Shown here piece by piece: positions 10,962 to 23,992 of a stretch of 64,000 bases of DNA; positions within the stretch are counted from its first letter, which is position 1; the number at the start of each line of letters is the position of its first letter. The notes beneath the pieces were generated by a model. That model was not told the DNA's origin, did not search any database, and worked only from the letters and a program-made list of their open reading frames with translations. Made by a program: the position numbers and the translations under genes. Source of the DNA: Dimorphilus gyrociliatus (taxonomy: Eukaryota > Annelida > Polychaeta > Dinophilidae); assembly GCA_904063045.1 (NCBI GenBank), contig CAJFCJ010000007.1:2735404-2799403 (forward strand), read 5' to 3'.

Positions 10962-11708
10962 CTTCCCTGTGAAAAATATATTAAGTCGAATTTAAAATCC
11001 ATAGGATTAATATTGCCGCCTTTATCGAATATCGACAACAATCGATGTCAATATGGCCGATGAAATAAGGCTTTACGATAACCGTTGGTAATGGCAGCTT
11101 AGGGCTTTTTTTAAACGGTTAATCGCAAAAAAGTTTAATGTATAGTATACAACTAAGAAATTATCGATACGATTTTCGGCAATAGATATTAATGTATCGG
11201 AGATCGGATCGATTTTTTAAACACGTAAAATCGTCTCACCTTCCAGCAGTGATGATCAATTATCAAGTATTACTACGCCAGACATAACTTTATTTTCTTC
11301 TCTTATTAAACTATAAAATAATATTTCAAATTTTATTCCAATTATCCCTGAATTTAATAAAATTTCTCTTTTATCCTTCATCACCAGTCGCGTTTTATCA
11401 GGAACTATTTTATTTTGTAGCGATTTTAATTTTTTTTTCTGGCAGCGCCATCTATATGTCGAAAGTGCTAAAGCAAAATTATACGACCAAACTTTTTTAG
11501 TAACGATTATGATAAAATAAGAAATTCACGGCAAATCCTCAAATTGGATTCAGTATATTATCCAATGAAACTAACATATAAATGTCTTACAACACTAATT
11601 ATTAATTTAAACTTAATAATCAAAAAGCTAAAATAAAAGAGATGTAGTCAACTCTGTTTAGTATATATAAATGTATATATATATATATATATATAGATAT
11701 ACATATAC

Positions 11709-11753
<45 letters not shown>

Positions 11754-11817
11754 TATGTCTGAATAAACGTTCAAATGGTACATTTAATTCCGGAATTCCT
11801 GTCCATAAATTGAATGT
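10962..11817. other. Intergenic: promoter of the hAT-derived gene and 3' flank of POLR2A
   Basis: No exon is seen. It contains a possible 5' UTR exon of the hAT-derived gene upstream of 10972 and a long TA tract near 11660-11752. Confidence 0.5.
11672..11752. repeat. Long (TA)n / (CATATA)n tract
   Basis: About 80 bases of TA dinucleotides with short CATATA units in the middle, just past the POLR2A stop codon. It lies in the transcript's expected 3' UTR or downstream flank. Confidence 0.9.
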
Positions 11818-14800
11818 TTAGTCCTTATGAGAAGGACTATAGCTGGGTGAAGATGGTGAATAACTTGGAGAAGTTGGGCTGTAGTTAGGAGAGCTCGGAC
11901 TGTAACTGGGAGATGTTGGACTATAACTTGGGGACGTGGGGCTATAGCTTGGTGACGTTGGACTATAGCTGGGAGAAGTCGGACTATAACTTGGCGAAGT
12001 CGGACTGTAGCTTGGAGATGTTGGGCTATAGTTTGGTGAACTTGGGCTATAACTTGGCGACGTTGGGCTATAACTTGGCGATGTTGGGCTATAGCTGGGA
12101 GACGTCGGACTATAGCTCGGTGACGTTGGGCTATAACTTGGCGATGTTGGACTATAACTTGGCGATGTTGGGCTATAGCTCGGAGACGTTGGACTATAGC
12201 TCGGAGAAGTTGGACTGTAACTTGGCGACGTTGGGCTATAGCTTGGTGAAGTAGGGCTATAGCTTGGAGATGTCGGGCTATAGCTTGGAGATGTTGGACT
12301 GTAGCTCGGAGAAGTTGGACTATAACTTGGTGACGTTGGGCTATAGCTCGGAGATGTAGGGCTATAGCTTGGAGACGTTGGGCTATAGCTTGGTGAAGTT
12401 GGACTATAGCTTGGTGAGGTTGGGCTATAGCTTGGTGATGAAGGGCTATAGCTTGGAGATGTTGGACTATAGCTGGGAGATGTTGGGCTATAGCTAGGCG
12501 ACGTTGGACTATACCCAGGACTTTGAGGTGTTCTTGGAGAAGATGGCATATAAGCTGGACTTGCTGGGCTGTAGCTTGGACTCTGATCGGGTACATACAA
12601 TGGGCTTGCTGGCGAATGTGGCGATCCAGGATTTGGTGACCAAGCTGGTGAGAAACCGGGTGAAAAACCACTATCAGAAGGAGAGAAAGCGGCAGCTCCT
12701 GGAGTCATGCCAGTTCCAGATGGAGACCAAACAGCATTATAGGCTGGTGAAGTTTCCATACTCCATCTAGCTGCTGGTGTTCCAATATTTGTTGGGCTTG
12801 CAGCGGAATCGAAAAATAACCCTCCAGCAGGTCCCATCATACCACCTGCCATTGGAATTTCCATACCATGTTTACACTTTTCAGGATCCAGAAGCAAGTC
12901 GAAAGCACCTGTTCCAAGTTTTCCTAACTGACCTAACATAATGTTCTCTGACACACCCTTCATCGGGTCAACTTCGGCATGAGCTGCAGCTTCCATCAAG
13001 ATATCAACCTTTAAGGGTTAACATAAATTAAAATTATTAATTTGAAAATTTTGAAAATAAAGTGCTTACGGTTTCTTCAAAGGAGCAACGAGCTAAAGCT
13101 CCAGTCTCTTGTCTATTGATTCCATGTCTTGTAATGGCCATTAAATGTCCCTTGGCAGTCATAATATCACAAAGTAGGGACAAGTGTCTATAATTTACAT
13201 AAGAACCGTCAAACGAAATAACATCGTGCAATTCTTTTTCGATAGCTTTCCTCACAGCCTCGATTCCAAGAGCAGAAAATATTTCCACGATATCGTTAGA
13301 AGTTGTTTTTCTTGGATCAACATCTTTCTCACTTAGAACTTTCATAAGTGCTGTTCCATCTGTTTCTAAAATCCATTCAGCAATAGCCTTAAATTCACCT
13401 TCAGGTGTGATAATGATTTTCTTTTTATCATCAGTTGAGGGCTGATGCATATAAACTTTACTAATTTGCTCTATGCCTTGCAGTGTCATATCCGTCAACA
13501 TATTGGCTTCTATACACCTCAAAAACATATCATCAGTCATCTTATCGATTTGCTCGTCTTCTTGCTTTCCAGCATCGGAATTCATAATTCGAATTCTTAA
13601 AACTAGCTTTTCACTATTATCATCATTAAAGATGCAGTTTAAATCGTCTCCAAAGCCGGCAGTAATTTTTTCACTAATCTGCTCCATAGTTAGCTTTTTA
13701 TCTGTCATACGCTTCAAATCAAGCTCGATCCTAAGGAGCCATGGCGAAATACGGTTAGGATCAAAATCAGGCATTTCATAGTAAATGTTAACCCAATCCT
13801 GATCTTCAGGAATTACTGTGTTATGCTGAGGCCTAGGATCGTAGTAGATAGCTGTATTAGCAGTCACCTTTCTCAGAGTACAATGTTCCAGTCTGCAGAG
13901 AATATCTTTTGCTTTTTCACAATCGTGTGTTGCTTTGCCCAAGAGGTACACAGTTAACGATGGCGTCTTAGGCTTTTTAGAAATGTTTATTATTTCTTTC
14001 AAACGTGGAACACCAAGCGTTACGTTTTTGGCAGATACACCAGCATAATGGAAAGTATTGAGTGTCATTTGAGTGGCGGGTTCTCCTAAAGATTGCGCAG
14101 CAAGAGCCCCAACCATTTCTCCAGGTTGAACTTGAGCTTGCTGAAATCTAGCTTCGATTTCTCCTATTAGCCAATCAAATGCGTCATCATTCAATCTATA
14201 CTCTTCAATAACTTTCCGAGAGCAAAGTGTCGATCTAACAAGAACATTCATTAAAATCGTGGCATTTTCATTAGCTTGTTTGGAAATTCGATCTTCTCCT
14301 TTAACGATGGTAAATTTTGAACTCAAACTCTTAACTTGTTCAATAATTCGAAGAGGGTGTAAGCTTGACGGCTTTCGTAAATTTACACGAAAGATTTTTT
14401 GCGCATTGCTAATCATTCTTTCTAAATTACAAGGTAAGACCACTTTTGATTCTCCATTTGGGAAAATAGTACTGCGAATAAGTTCTCGATCTTCGCATAG
14501 TTGTCTCCATTCATTTTCCAATTCTGATAAGGCATGAGCATCGCTCAAAAGATCTTTAATAACATCTTCGTGAAGCCATTTTCTTAAGGCTCTCTCGTTC
14601 GTTGGGTCAAGCTTGAAGCGTTTTTCAAAAGTCAGGTCAGAAGGTTTGATGGTTGGAAGAGTTTGAAATTCAACCAATTCTCCCGCTAAACCATCTTCAC
14701 CATACCTCAACTGAATAACCTGCTCCATTTGATTTCTTACTGTACTATCATATTTGATCATTACACTCTCCATACTCTTTATGAGCCTTCTCTGAATATA

Positions 14801-17395
14801 GCCTGTCTCTGCTGTTTTGACTGCAGTATCGATCAGACCTTCTCGACCACCCATAGCGTGAAAGTAAAATTCAGATGGCGTTAATCCGGCCAGGTAAGAG
14901 TTTTCCACGAAACCACGAGATTCTGAACCATAATCATCTTTTACAAAATGTGGTAAAGTTCTATGCCGAAATCCGAATGGAATACGCTTTCCCTCAACGT
15001 TTTGTTGTCCCACACAAGCAATGACCTGAGAGATATTAATTTTGGAACCTTTTGATCCAGCTACTACCATAGATTTGAAATTATTAAACTCGGATAGGGA
15101 TTTTTGGGCACTGGAACCGGTTTTATCTCGAGCATCGTTTAGAATTGAGTTTACTTGATTTTCAAATGTTTGTCTGAGTGTATTTCCTGGAGTTGGTATC
15201 AAATCATCGTTGTGAGCTTTTTCTATGACTTCAATGACGTCAAGCTTAGCCTTTTTAATCGTATTTTGTATATCAGCATATGTTTGAGGATCGGCAATGG
15301 TATCACCTATACCAATACTATGTCCTTCTATAAGCAGCCAATTATTGACAACTGTTTGAATATGTCCGTAGAAAAGACCGGCCTGTTCAAAACCTTGTTC
15401 AACGAACACAACGTGCATAATTGATCCAGAAGAAGTACCCAAAGAACGTTTGCATAAAATACCAGAAATTAGTTGACCATCCAACACCAAAACCTTTGTA
15501 TCTCCAGGTGATATCCACTTGTAGGGCCCCGAATCTTCTTCATCCGGATGTGCTGAATGAGTTCTAATACAGTTGACCCGACCGGGTATAATAAGTGAAA
15601 AAAGTTGCTTTCCCGTCCACAAAGGCTTAGGTTTCAAAATGGTTGGTTGAGGCATTTTTCCGTCCCAAATGGGTAAAAACATAAGCAAATTCATCATTTC
15701 AGCCCTATCCAAAAAAACATCGCGTTTTGTCATTTTTCGAACAGCAGTTAAAGTGTCCTGTACAATACCCATGACTGGTCTGTTAGCTTGTGGAGTTACA
15801 ATCATTCTTGGAACTGAAGCTAGCGTTTCAATTTCAGCTCGTGTTTCAAGACTTTGAGCAAGATGTAAGTTCATTTCATCACCATCAAAATCAGCGTTAT
15901 AAGGCGTTGTTACACTCAAGTTTAATCTAAACGTTGACCAAGGCAGAATTTTAGCTTTATGACACATCATAGACATTTTATGCAAGGTCGGTTGTCGATT
16001 GAAAATGATGAGATCATTATCTTGCATATGTCTTTCAACCTTATACCCAACCTGCAAATGTAAATCACTAGCTTTCGGATGATACCGTAAATCAATTCTT
16101 TCACCATTATCTCTAATGATATACTTGGCTCCTGGATATTGATTAGCCCCTCTTCTGACCAACTCTGTCAATCGATTCATATTGAAGGGAGTAACAATTT
16201 CAGGATAAGTTAAATTTTGGGCAATCGACCGAGGAACTCCAACCTGATCGATGCGAAGATTGGGATCTGGTGTGATAACTGTTCTGGCAGAAAAATCACA
16301 CCTTTTTCCCATCAAGTTTCCTCGAATTCTTCCTTCTTTTCCTTTTAGTCTCTGCTTTACAGATTTTAAAGGTCTACCTGACTTCTGAATAGCTCTAGGC
16401 AAACCAGGCATTTCGTTATCAACCATTGTGGCAACATGAAACTGTAACATTTTCACATCCTCGGCTAGAATATGAGGTGCTGCTCCATTTTTTTCATTTC
16501 TATCAAGTTGATTATTTGATTTAATAATATCAGCTAATTTGTGAGTTAAATCGTCTTGATTTCTTGCGGAGCCATACATCACAACGGCAGGTCTTACAGC
16601 TAGTGGTGGAACTGGAAGAACAGTTACAATCATCCAATCGGGCCTTGCATATACTGGATCCATTCCAATAGCGATTATGGCTTCATCAGAAATACGTTTG
16701 AATATTTCGTACACTCTTTCAGGTGTGAGTTGTATTTTGCGTTCTTGATTCTCTTCGCTAGGATGCTTCCATTCGGCCGTTAACTCCAAGCCCTGTCGTC
16801 TTATTGTAGGCTGATTTCGGCCACAGCCTTTATGCACAGGCTTATCCAAATTCATATCATCTTCCTCTTTATTATCTGTTGTATCACTTTCTTCACATAC
16901 ATGCTTTCCTTTGCAAAGATCATAAACATATCCCAATCTTCTTCTTGGATTCCCTCTTGTCTTTGAGATGGCATCTTTAATCTTCACGTGTTCTGGATCT
17001 ATAAGTAGGCGAGAACAGTAGTAGCAAACGCAGCTAAGAATCTTTTTAGTTTTCGCTAAAAACCCAACATGAAATACGGGCTTAGCCAAGTTAATATGAC
17101 CAAAATGTCCAGGGCATTCTGTCATGTTGCCGGCACATGTTTGACACCTAGAACTGCGGTCAATAACCCCTTGTCTTGGGTCCATTAATCCGCCCAATTT
17201 CGGTTTTCCACCCTCTTGCGTTTCTGGATACTTTATACCCCCTTCAGTTACTGACATTCGGCGCTAAAACAAAAATAATGAGTAAAACCTAAGAGTTGCG
17301 TTTTGTATACGTACTATTTCATCTGGACTTAAAATACCGAATTGCACGCGGCCAACCTCTTTCAGAGGCGCCCGTGAGTCTGAAGTTAGCAACAT
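11818..17395 (-). CDS. POLR2A: RNA polymerase II largest subunit RPB1 with a 32-heptad CTD
   Basis: Three coding exons: 17315-17395 (27 codons, ending SPDEI), 13070-17263, and 11818-13008, joined in frame to 1821 residues. RPB1 is the catalytic subunit of nuclear RNA polymerase II. Visible landmarks are the N-terminal clamp zinc site ([17 protein letters not shown]), the catalytic Mg-binding loop [10 protein letters not shown] (about residues 480-490), the funnel and bridge-helix region with [20 protein letters not shown], and a foot/jaw region. The last exon encodes a linker and then 32 uninterrupted heptads (about 11842-12513 in DNA), closing with YSPSHKD. Twenty-eight heptads are exact YSPTSPS; the others have Ser4 or Asn7. 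No Lys7 heptads are present. The CTD recruits capping, splicing and 3'-end factors through phosphorylation. Its codons vary between repeats, which argues for protein-level selection rather than a fresh tandem expansion. Confidence 0.98.
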
Positions 17396-18308
17396 CTTTA
17401 TTTCCTATCCAAACTTTCTTTCTGAAAAAGAAAAAAATAAATGAGACCTTCTTGATTTCAAATGGTAAGTGAGCGAAAAATGAGGAAACTTTTGAAGTTT
17501 ATTTCAGTACTTTATTATTATATTTTATCACGATAAATTTGATGCGTTCAGTACGGTGCGCCACAACCAATTGGCTATTACGATGTTGGCTCAAGATTAT
17601 AAACTATTTTAGAATGATTTCGCAAGACATAAATACCCGGATGATCTATAGTTTGACAACGATATTTACTTCACATGGTTTTATCTGGGTGATAAAATGC
17701 ATCTTACTTCGAATATTGCGGTAATTAATATTTTTTTATGTATATGACGATATGGTTCATTACTTATAAATGTATTTTAAAACAAGCTCTTACTATGTCT
17801 AGAGATATGTTCGAAATAGCTCTGGCTTCTCTTAAGCGTCGCTCACACGGGCGCCATTTTGACGTTTCGCGAAATCCGGCAAAAGAAAAATTATTAAGTT
17901 ATTTTAGTAAAATTTTAAATATCTTGTTTTTAATATTATAGATAATTTGTATTAAAAAATTATGAAGGCGTAAGTTAGTAAAATTTTACGAAATAATACT
18001 AAAATTGGAGACCTCTCATTTATCTGTGATTATCTTTCTTTACATATTTTGTGCCTTATACTGAATAATAAAGAGTCAAATTTGGGTATTTCTGTTCTAA
18101 GCTATATTGAAATTTAGTATCGATGATGAAAACTATTGAAAATGGTTTCAGTAAATTAGAAATTAAGCAATTTCCTAATCGTTTACAGTTAGCGGCCATT
18201 TTGATATTCAACACAAGAATTGTGTGTGATTCTACATAGTAGTGGTGTACTGTAGATTCATTTACAAGAAAAGAACTGTCGTTCTTTTTAACATTAGTAT
18301 AGCGAATA
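17396..18308. promoter_or_regulatory. Divergent promoter region between POLR2A (-) and TAF6 (+)
   Basis: Only 913 bases separate the two start codons, so both promoters lie here. It contains a perfect palindrome TTTCGCGAAA (17865-17874, E2F-like) and two copies of GCCATTTTG (17853-17861 and 18195-18203), a YY1-like core. Short frames at 17539-17724 and 17738-17941 are judged spurious. Factor assignment is inference from motif shape. Confidence 0.6.
17865..17874. promoter_or_regulatory. E2F-like palindrome TTTCGCGAAA
   Basis: Perfect 10-base palindrome next to GCGCCATTTTG in the divergent POLR2A/TAF6 promoter. It is close to the E2F consensus TTTSSCGC on both strands. Confidence 0.4.
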
Positions 18309-20430
18309 ATGGATAAAATACAACGACATTTGAAAGAAAAAAAAGAAGGAAAAATTACTCCCAACGTTTCGGCGGAATGCGTAAGAGTAACAGGCGAATC
18401 CAATGGTATAACCGCGATCACCGACGACGCCGCTAATGTTCTCGCTGAAGACGTCACATTTAGGTTGAAACAACTAATTCAGGAAGCAGAGAAATTTGCC
18501 AGACACAGCAAACGACAAAAGATTGATACTTCTGATTTCACCGAAGCTCTCATCAATTTTAACGTTGAGGTGTGTTTCATTTGAAATCCCAGGATCCCAG
18601 AATACTATCTTTTGATTTTTCAGCCCTTATATGGCTTCCATAGTCAAGATTTTATCCCATTTCGTTTTGCTTCTGGAGGAGGACGTGAATTACACTTCGT
18701 TGAAGAAAAAGAGGTTGAGTTATCCGAAATTACCTCGCAAAATATCTCAGGAAAAACACCTCTAGATGTTTGTGTGAAAGGTATTAATCTTCTAATTCAA
18801 GAAGGGACAAATACTCAACTATTTTTGTTTTTATATTTAGCTCACTGGTTGGCCATAGAAGGTGTTCAGCCGTCGATTCCAGAGAATCCTCCACCTGTGG
18901 ATAAAGAAACTCAAAAGCAGGAAAGCGTTGACCCATCAACAAACAATAAACAAACCATGGTGGATAAACCACCAGCAGATGTAACTAAAATGAGAAGACG
19001 TGCCTTGAGAGTAACAGAAACCGTTCACATGAAAGAATGTGTACAACACGAACTATCTGTTGTACGTATACTCAAATATTTATTGCTATCAACGATTAAC
19101 TGGACATATTTTTTTTACAGGAACAACAACTTTATTATAAGGAAATTACAGAAGCTTGTGTAGGATCCGACGAAAATCGAAGAACAGAGGCTCTAAATAG
19201 TTTATCTGTTGACACTGGTTTACATCAAATGTTGCCAAGATTCTGTAATTTCATTTCCGAGGGTGTAAGTTTGCTAATAAATTTAGAAAGCTATAAATGT
19301 GTATTATTTTAAATAATTATTTCAGGTCAAAGTAAACGTATGTCAAAAAAATTTAGCCTTGTTAATTTACCTTATGCGAATGGTCAAATCTTTGTTAGAA
19401 AATCCAACTTTATATTTGCAAAACTATGTAAGTACATTATTAACTTGAAGTTTCACTCTTCTCTACATAGATGATTACTTTAAGCTTCATCAAATTGTTC
19501 CTGCGGTTGCTACTTGCATAGTCAGTAAACAATTATGTTTGCGGCCTGATGTTGATAATCATTGGGCCTTGAGAGATTTTGCATCAAGGCTTATGGGCAC
19601 ATTATGCAAGTAAGTGATATTTCATTTGTAGGTTATGGACAATGTAACATGTTGAATTTTTTCAGACAATTTAGTACTAATACAAACGGAATTCAAACTC
19701 GCGTCACCCGTTTGCTTACATCCGCTCTATTAGATAAAACCACACCGCTTGCGTCTCATTATGGAGCTCTTACAGCTCTTGGGGAGCTTGGACCAGAAGT
19801 AGTGGAGACCTTTGTAATACCCTTGGTTCACGATGAAGGACAAAGAGTTAAATCTGTTCTCGACAATTCAGTTACAATGGCAAATGCATTTAATACTACC
19901 GAGAAAAATTCAGCTGATAGGGTCAAAACTGCTATTTTAGTATGTATAGGAAATAACCTATTTTTTATTAACTATCTAAATTTTAAAATTTCTTCAGAAA
20001 ATTATTCCTCCTATTCTAAAGAATATTAGACCAGAGACTGACAAACAGGAGGACTACGTAAATGAATATGGATACTATGGCTCAATTTTATTCAATGCTG
20101 TCACCAAACTACGCGAAACACCAGTAACAACAGCATCTAGTTCTATTGGCATAATAAAAACTACGACCTCATCAGTTTCCAACTGTGTAAGTTAACTATC
20201 GAATAAATGTGTTAACTGCTAAAATGTGCTAACATTAATAAAATTTTCAGAAAAATCAAGTTCCATTCCAAATTCAAACAGTGTCGCAAACCAGACCAAA
20301 TCAGAAACTCTACATTGTAGGCGGTTCAGGTTCAAGTACACCGTCCACCCCGACGACTCCAAATGTCAGAGGACCAAATCCAAATATGCAAAAGCTGATT
20401 GTGGTGACAACCCCTAGTTCTTTACCATAA
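18309..20430 (+). CDS. TAF6: TFIID subunit TAF6
   Basis: Nine exons: 18309-18569, 18624-18780, 18841-19061, 19121-19264, 19326-19427, 19485-19609, 19666-19939, 19998-20186, 20251-20430, joined to 550 residues. TAF6 is a core TFIID subunit (also in SAGA-type complexes in some lineages) and pairs with TAF9 through a histone fold. The H4-like histone fold is at residues 10-85, with [20 protein letters not shown] and [12 protein letters not shown]. The segment [18 protein letters not shown] follows. The HEAT-repeat domain (about 190-430) contains [20 protein letters not shown] and [14 protein letters not shown]. The Ser/Thr-rich tail is shorter than in vertebrates. At exon 6 the nearer AG (19470) breaks frame. 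The AG at 19484 restores [12 protein letters not shown], which matches the family. The start ATG follows AATA. An AATAAA lies 59 bases past the stop. Confidence 0.95.
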
Positions 20431-20686
20431 ACCAAGCCCATAAAAATTTTATACTTTTGTAGAACTTTTTTAGAAGTCAACTTTGTACAATAAAATTTAA
20501 TTTTCAGAGAAAAATTTCATCAATATCGTTATGGTAATTTAATCGCAAAGTAATATCTGGTAGTGTCCTTTAAGTGATGCTAGCTTTCTCATTGTAAATA
20601 CTGTATATACTGTATATTTATTGATCAATACTAAAAAGTTTTAAAAAAAGACAAACTATGAGAAAATAAAGGATTTTAAGTTAAAA
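20431..20686. other. Shared 3' space between convergent TAF6 and MCM2
   Basis: Only 256 bases separate the two stop codons, so the 3' UTRs are short or overlap. A direct repeat of TACTGTATA occurs at about 20599-20617. Confidence 0.6.
20489..20494 (+). terminator. Poly(A) signal AATAAA of TAF6
   Basis: Canonical hexamer 59 bases after the TAF6 stop codon, in the expected orientation. Confidence 0.6.
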
Positions 20687-23600
20687 CTAAAGTGTTTGTA
20701 TAATCATCTTCTTCTTTGCATCGTATCTGAAACGGTGTTCATGGAAAAGATCACTGTTGTAGAAATTGGACAAGCTGTGAATGTTGATTTGCTTGGACTG
20801 AAATTTTTTAAATATAGATTAGAATTTTCACTGATGATAATAATTCTTACTTTGTCAGCAAAATCCTTTTCGGAGACTTCTATAACATCTTGATTGCCTT
20901 CTCCATAACGATTTCTTTGAAATACCAATTGATCTTGAGCCAATTGTTTGAGTATGAACAGGAGAAGCTCGTTATTGTCACGTTTGAATGACAAGTATCT
21001 TGAGAATGTCTTTCTCATGCCTTTCATTATGCTGAACTTTTGAGTAGATATAAAACTTTCAAGCATAATACGAATAGCCATGTTAACATCATCTTCGTTA
21101 ACATATTCACGTAAATGCATTCTGGCATTAGCTTCGGCTAACCTAATAACAGACTCAATGTGCCTTACGGTTATAGGTATACTACCAGTAGCCATAGATT
21201 CTCGTCTTAAGTCTGAGTACATTTTAGCTACTTTATCTTTATCCATTTGATTGAGTTTAGGATGAATCTTTTCTCTTGCATATATCAGATACTTTTTAAG
21301 AACTTCCTGAGGTATCTTTTCCACATCTGAGTTTGTTGGTAGCTCGACGGTTTCTTCATTTATTTCAGTATTTGGATGATGACGTACATGGCTCGTTATA
21401 ACAAATTGAGCAAGTCTTTCATCTTGAATTGCATCAACAGTATCCCTTACGACACAAAGAACGTCAAAACGCGAAAGAATAGGTTCGGTCAAGTCAACGT
21501 TTTCAGCAAAAGTTAATGAAGGATCGTATCGACCTCCAATCGGATTGGCAGCTGATATAACGCAGCAACGAGCTTGGAGTGATGTAACAATACCCGCTTT
21601 TGAAACTGAAATACTTTGCTGTTCCATAGCTTCATGTATAGATGTCCTATCAGCGTCATTCATTTTATCAAACTCGTCAATTAGACATATTCCTTTATCT
21701 GCTAATACCAAAGCACCAGCTTCCAGAGTCCACTCTTTTGAAACAGGATTTCGTTGAACGTACGCTGTCAAACCTACAGCCGAAGCTCCCTGACCGGTAG
21801 TAAATACTACTCTTGGAGCAGTCTTTTCCACATATTTCAAAAACTGAGACTTGGCAGTACCCGGGTCCCCACACAAAAGAATGTTAATATCTCCACGCAC
21901 CTTATGCTTTCCACCTGGATTCTTGGGCTCACCACCAAACATGGCCAAGGCCAACGCTCGCTTTATATCTTCATGACCATAGATTGAAGGAGCAATACTC
22001 GAGAATATCTGAAAATTACGTTGTATACCAATTACAGATAAAAAGATATAACTGTATCAGACTTACTCTTTCCGATATTCTCTCATCTTTTGAAAGTTTA
22101 ATTATCATTCTGACATCCTCTTCTGTCAGTGCTCCAATTGCCATTTTGTCGTCGTTCTTTACAATATTATTGGCTTGTAGAACGGTTGCAAAGATAGGAA
22201 AACCATTAGAAGTGTTCAACGAGCCACTATAGTTATTGCAGTAAATTCCAGTTAATTCCTGAAATGAAAAGTCTTTATATAAATGGATAAATTATCATCT
22301 TCGCTTTAAAGCTTACAATTTCGTCTCCGGGCTTGCAAGTATCAACTAAATCATCCAATAACACAGCATCCTTTGATCGAGGCAAACGACCTGCAGGAAC
22401 TTTTCCAGGGCTTTCTTGTACTGTAATTTTCTGATAGTTTTTATACAGCGTTTCTTCCATATTAATTTCAAAAGGGCCGCTACTCTGACATTCAGGACAC
22501 ACTCCTGGCTTTACTTCTTGTTCTTGCTTTTGATAGAAAGGACCAATAACATAGTTGCATTTAACGCAATCGTATTTGATAACGGAAAGTTGTGGTAAAA
22601 CTCCGGTACATGATGTTACTACACCAGTTGTTCTGATTAATTGATTCAAATGAACTTGCCTAAAAAAAGACAATTAAATATTTTTAATTAAAAATCTTCA
22701 ATGTCTCCATAGGCCTTACCTTAAAGTTCTCAATTCTTCTACCAATGGTAAATTAGATATTCTCACATGTATTTCATTGTGGATTTTCTTATAATTTGGA
22801 TACATGGCATTAGAGAATACAATGTCGGAGGCGGCTTGATCGAAAATTGTTAACATTTCAGCAGGAGCTTCAGGAAGGAAGTATGCAATAGCTTGTTCTT
22901 CATTTGCAATAATATTATAATCGACTTGCAAACTTTTCTTGTTAGCTGTTTTTAAGATAATCTTTGAATATTCTTAAGCTGAATATTTGACTTAGTCCTG
23001 TTACCTTCAACCATAGCCTTAATCTTCTCCTTAAAATAATTTTTCCCTTGTTGATTTAAGTAAGTTCTTAGTATATTTTTGAATCTAATAAATTGATCAT
23101 TCTATGAGTAAACGATAAAAGCTTAACTTAATAATATACCGATTCATTATTTCCTGTTTTGTTGCTTCCATCGTTACCCAAATGCGAACTGGATGACCTC
23201 GAGTATCTTCCAGATGGTCAATACTCTCATACTAAAGATTTCAATATAATTAGTTTTTAATAAATTATTAATATTAGTGACTAACCATTTCTTCATCTTC
23301 GTCTTGATCAGCTGCCCTCTCTGCAATTCGCCTTCTCCTGGATGGCCTAAAACGACATAATTGCTTTCTTAACATTTCAGTGTCGGACGCATTTTAGCTA
23401 CCTGTCATCGTCTTCGTCTTCATCATCATATAGTATATCATGACGAAGTCGTCCTCTACCTTCATCTCGATCTCTCTTTCGCATTTCTCTTTCTGCCGCC
23501 AGTCGATCACTTGGATCAAGCTGTGAAAACTCAGAGTCATCAAGAACTTCGTCATCATATTTATCTAGCTCTGGAATTGCTCGATAATCTCTGTTGATAA

Positions 23601-23992
23601 ATATTATAAGAGTTATAGTTTGTGTAGTTTTTTAAGTTTCTACCACCTTTCTAAATTATCATTGAACAACTCTTCTCCATCTTCTTCTTCTTCCAGATTT
23701 TCATCTCCAAGAATTTCATTTTCATCTTCAAATGGAGCATGACTTGCAGGGGATGAAACAGGATCAATATGAGGAGAATTCACTTCCTCATCATCAGTAA
23801 CAATTTCCGATGTTGGGCTAACGGGATTATGATCCTAAACGAAAATGGGGAAATTTTATGTTTATATGAAAATAAGATATTTTTAAATCGCTAAAAGTGA
23901 ATAAACTATGTTTACATATTTAAGTCAACTTTAATGTGAAATAATAATTCAATAAATCAATTTTATAACGCTAAAAATTCACTTACAGACAT
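20687..23992 (-). CDS. MCM2: Replicative helicase subunit MCM2
   Basis: Eleven exons: 23987-23992, 23647-23834, 23402-23590, 23286-23346, 23140-23231, 23005-23084, 22720-22945, 22317-22659, 22067-22258, 20851-22008 and 20687-20797, giving 881 residues (human 904). MCM2 is part of the MCM2-7 replication helicase. Landmarks are an acidic N-terminal tail, a zinc motif (CVKCNYVIG with CPECQSSG), Walker A GDPGTAKS (about residue 506), Walker [12 protein letters not shown] and the arginine-finger motif [24 protein letters not shown] is MCM2-specific. The first coding exon is 6 bases (Met-Ser). The last intron (20798-20850) must be removed to give the conserved ending [10 protein letters not shown] to KKKMII. 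If it is kept, the frame runs on into an unrelated 30-residue tail. Confidence 0.97.

Noticed and set aside
11784-12671. 295-residue repetitive frame overlapping the POLR2A CTD (AIAQ-type repeats)
   Set aside because: It is the CTD repeat DNA read in another frame; periodicity of the true frame creates it.
17539-17941. Two short plus-strand frames between POLR2A and TAF6
   Set aside because: Overlap the divergent promoter, no domain, no plausible junction to TAF6.
19471-19484. Use of the nearer AG (19470) for TAF6 exon 6
   Set aside because: It breaks frame with the GTAAGT donor at 19428; the AG at 19484 gives the family-like [12 protein letters not shown].
20704-20850. MCM2 C-terminus as the unspliced frame (ending DTMQRRR)
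   Set aside because: A 53-base GT..AG intron restores the conserved MCM2 ending in another frame, so the unspliced tail is an artefact or minor isoform.
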